From the NCBI RefSeq assembly GCF_000169195.2, contig NC_016023.1:2232001-2296000 (forward strand): a DNA stretch of 64,000 nucleotides, written 5' to 3'. The stretch comes from Heyndrickxia coagulans 36D1 (GTDB lineage Bacteria > Bacillota > Bacilli > Bacillales > Bacillaceae_C). Shown here one piece after another: positions 63,482 to 64,000 of this stretch. The number at the start of each line of letters is the position of its first letter. Position 1 is the first letter of the stretch. The notes below the pieces were generated by a model, which had not been told where the DNA came from, searched no databases, and saw only the letters and a list, made by a program, of their open reading frames with translations. The translations under genes were made by a program, and so were the position numbers.

Positions 63482-64000
63482 TTGGATACAGGAACCCATG
63501 TTGTTATGGGATTTGCACTTGGAGGTTTGGCAACGTTGGACCCTGTGGTCGCACAAGATGCGGTTCATTTTCACAGCGTTCTCATTGCCACGGTTTTAGG
63601 TTCACAGGCACCAGACATCGATACTTTGCTTAAATTTAAAAATAATGCGGTTTATATTCGCAACCACCGCGGCATTACACATTCTGTTCCCGCCGTCTTG
63701 CTGTGGCCGCTTGCCATTACAGCTGTGCTCAGCATCTTTTTCCCTGGAACGGATGCGCTTCATTTATGGCTTTGGTCTTTTTTGGCTGTTTTTTTGCATG
63801 TGTTCGTCGATATCTTTAATGCGTACGGGACACAGGCATTGCGGCCGTTCTCATATAAATGGGTCGCGCTCGGCGTGATCAATACATTTGACCCGTTCAT
63901 TTTCACCATCCATGTGATCGGCATTGCCGCCTGGCTGTTCGGGGCACAACCGGGGCCAACTTTCCTGGCCATGTACATCTTCATATTTTTATATTATATC
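63482..64000 (+). CDS. yfhP: YfhP-type membrane-bound metal-dependent hydrolase (3' truncated by window)
   Basis: The first 173 codons are present, from a TTG start with AGGAGG 7 nt upstream. It opens MDTGTHVVMGFALGGLA and contains GSQAPDIDTLLKFK and NHRGITHS, the Asp/His set of the YdjM/YfhP (DUF457) family, followed by membrane helices. Located beside mutY as in B. subtilis. Enzymatic activity is presumed from family. The C-terminus lies outside the window. Confidence 0.88.
   Translation, partial: MDTGTHVVMGFALGGLATLDPVVAQDAVHFHSVLIATVLGSQAPDIDTLLKFKNNAVYIRNHRGITHSVPAVLLWPLAITAVLSIFFPGTDALHLWLWSFLAVFLHVFVDIFNAYGTQALRPFSYKWVALGVINTFDPFIFTIHVIGIAAWLFGAQPGPTFLAMYIFIFLYYI

Overview
The window looks like a chromosomal segment of a Bacillaceae species of moderate GC content. 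Heyndrickxia (Weizmannia/Bacillus) coagulans or a close relative is my best guess. The reasons are B. subtilis-type gene neighbourhoods (yfhD-yfhE-recX-yfhH ... mutY-yfhP), Firmicute T-box and S-box leaders, strong AGGAGG ribosome sites with frequent GTG/TTG starts, a CYP152 peroxygenase and a sigma-B-type promoter. The species name is an inference from content only.

Layout, left part (1-34 kb, core metabolism): 3' end of an OFA-type MFS transporter; an S-box-controlled YxjG/YxjH-type methionine synthase on the minus strand; yetJ; a fatty-acid peroxygenase P450; a glycosyltransferase-like protein; an RsbR/STAS paralogue behind a sigma-B-like promoter; brnQ (minus) behind an Ile-type T-box. 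Then comes the branched-chain amino acid block ilvD - [T-box] - ilvB-ilvN-ilvC-leuA-leuB-leuC-leuD-ilvA, with a perfect cre site about 90 bp upstream of the promoter. It is followed by a HAD hydrolase, a PTS-type EIIC membrane protein, the serine pair (class V aminotransferase + serA, minus, behind a Ser T-box), a 2-hydroxyacid dehydrogenase, a chemoreceptor, glgP, an acyl-CoA-reductase-like SDR, and an aldehyde dehydrogenase gene with a large in-frame internal deletion.

Middle (about 34.9-51.5 kb, accessory island): about 16 kb of mostly AT-richer DNA is bracketed by two direct repeats of about 345 bp. Each repeat carries the last codons of the aldehyde dehydrogenase gene, a sigma-A promoter and a complete tryptophan T-box leader. 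The island holds a ComQXPA quorum-sensing locus (comQ sits directly behind one of the duplicated Trp T-boxes), an ABC-ATPase / DUF1430-like membrane-protein cassette that is itself bracketed by a second direct repeat (the comA 3' end plus IS-like debris), and a complete circular-bacteriocin cluster whose 64-residue mature peptide is nearly amylocyclicin. A MacA/MacB-like second exporter follows. No integrase, relaxase or tRNA was seen.

Right part (51.5-64 kb): a second Trp T-box in tandem, then trpE-trpG-trpD-trpCF (fused)-trpB-[trpB-tail micro-ORF]-trpA. Downstream are a cluster of DnaA-box-like sequences, yfhD, yfhE, recX, yfhH, an unusual 1.75-kb locus of 34 hairpin units at a 52-bp period in two inverted arrays, mutY, and the start of yfhP.

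The unifying theme is amino-acid supply (Met, Ile/Val/Leu, Ser, Trp), each under its own RNA leader. A quorum-sensing/bacteriocin island has landed in, and duplicated, the Trp control region. The most interesting unexplained structures are the Trp-T-box-bracketed island, the 52-bp inverted hairpin arrays, the DnaA-box cluster and the trpB tail duplication.
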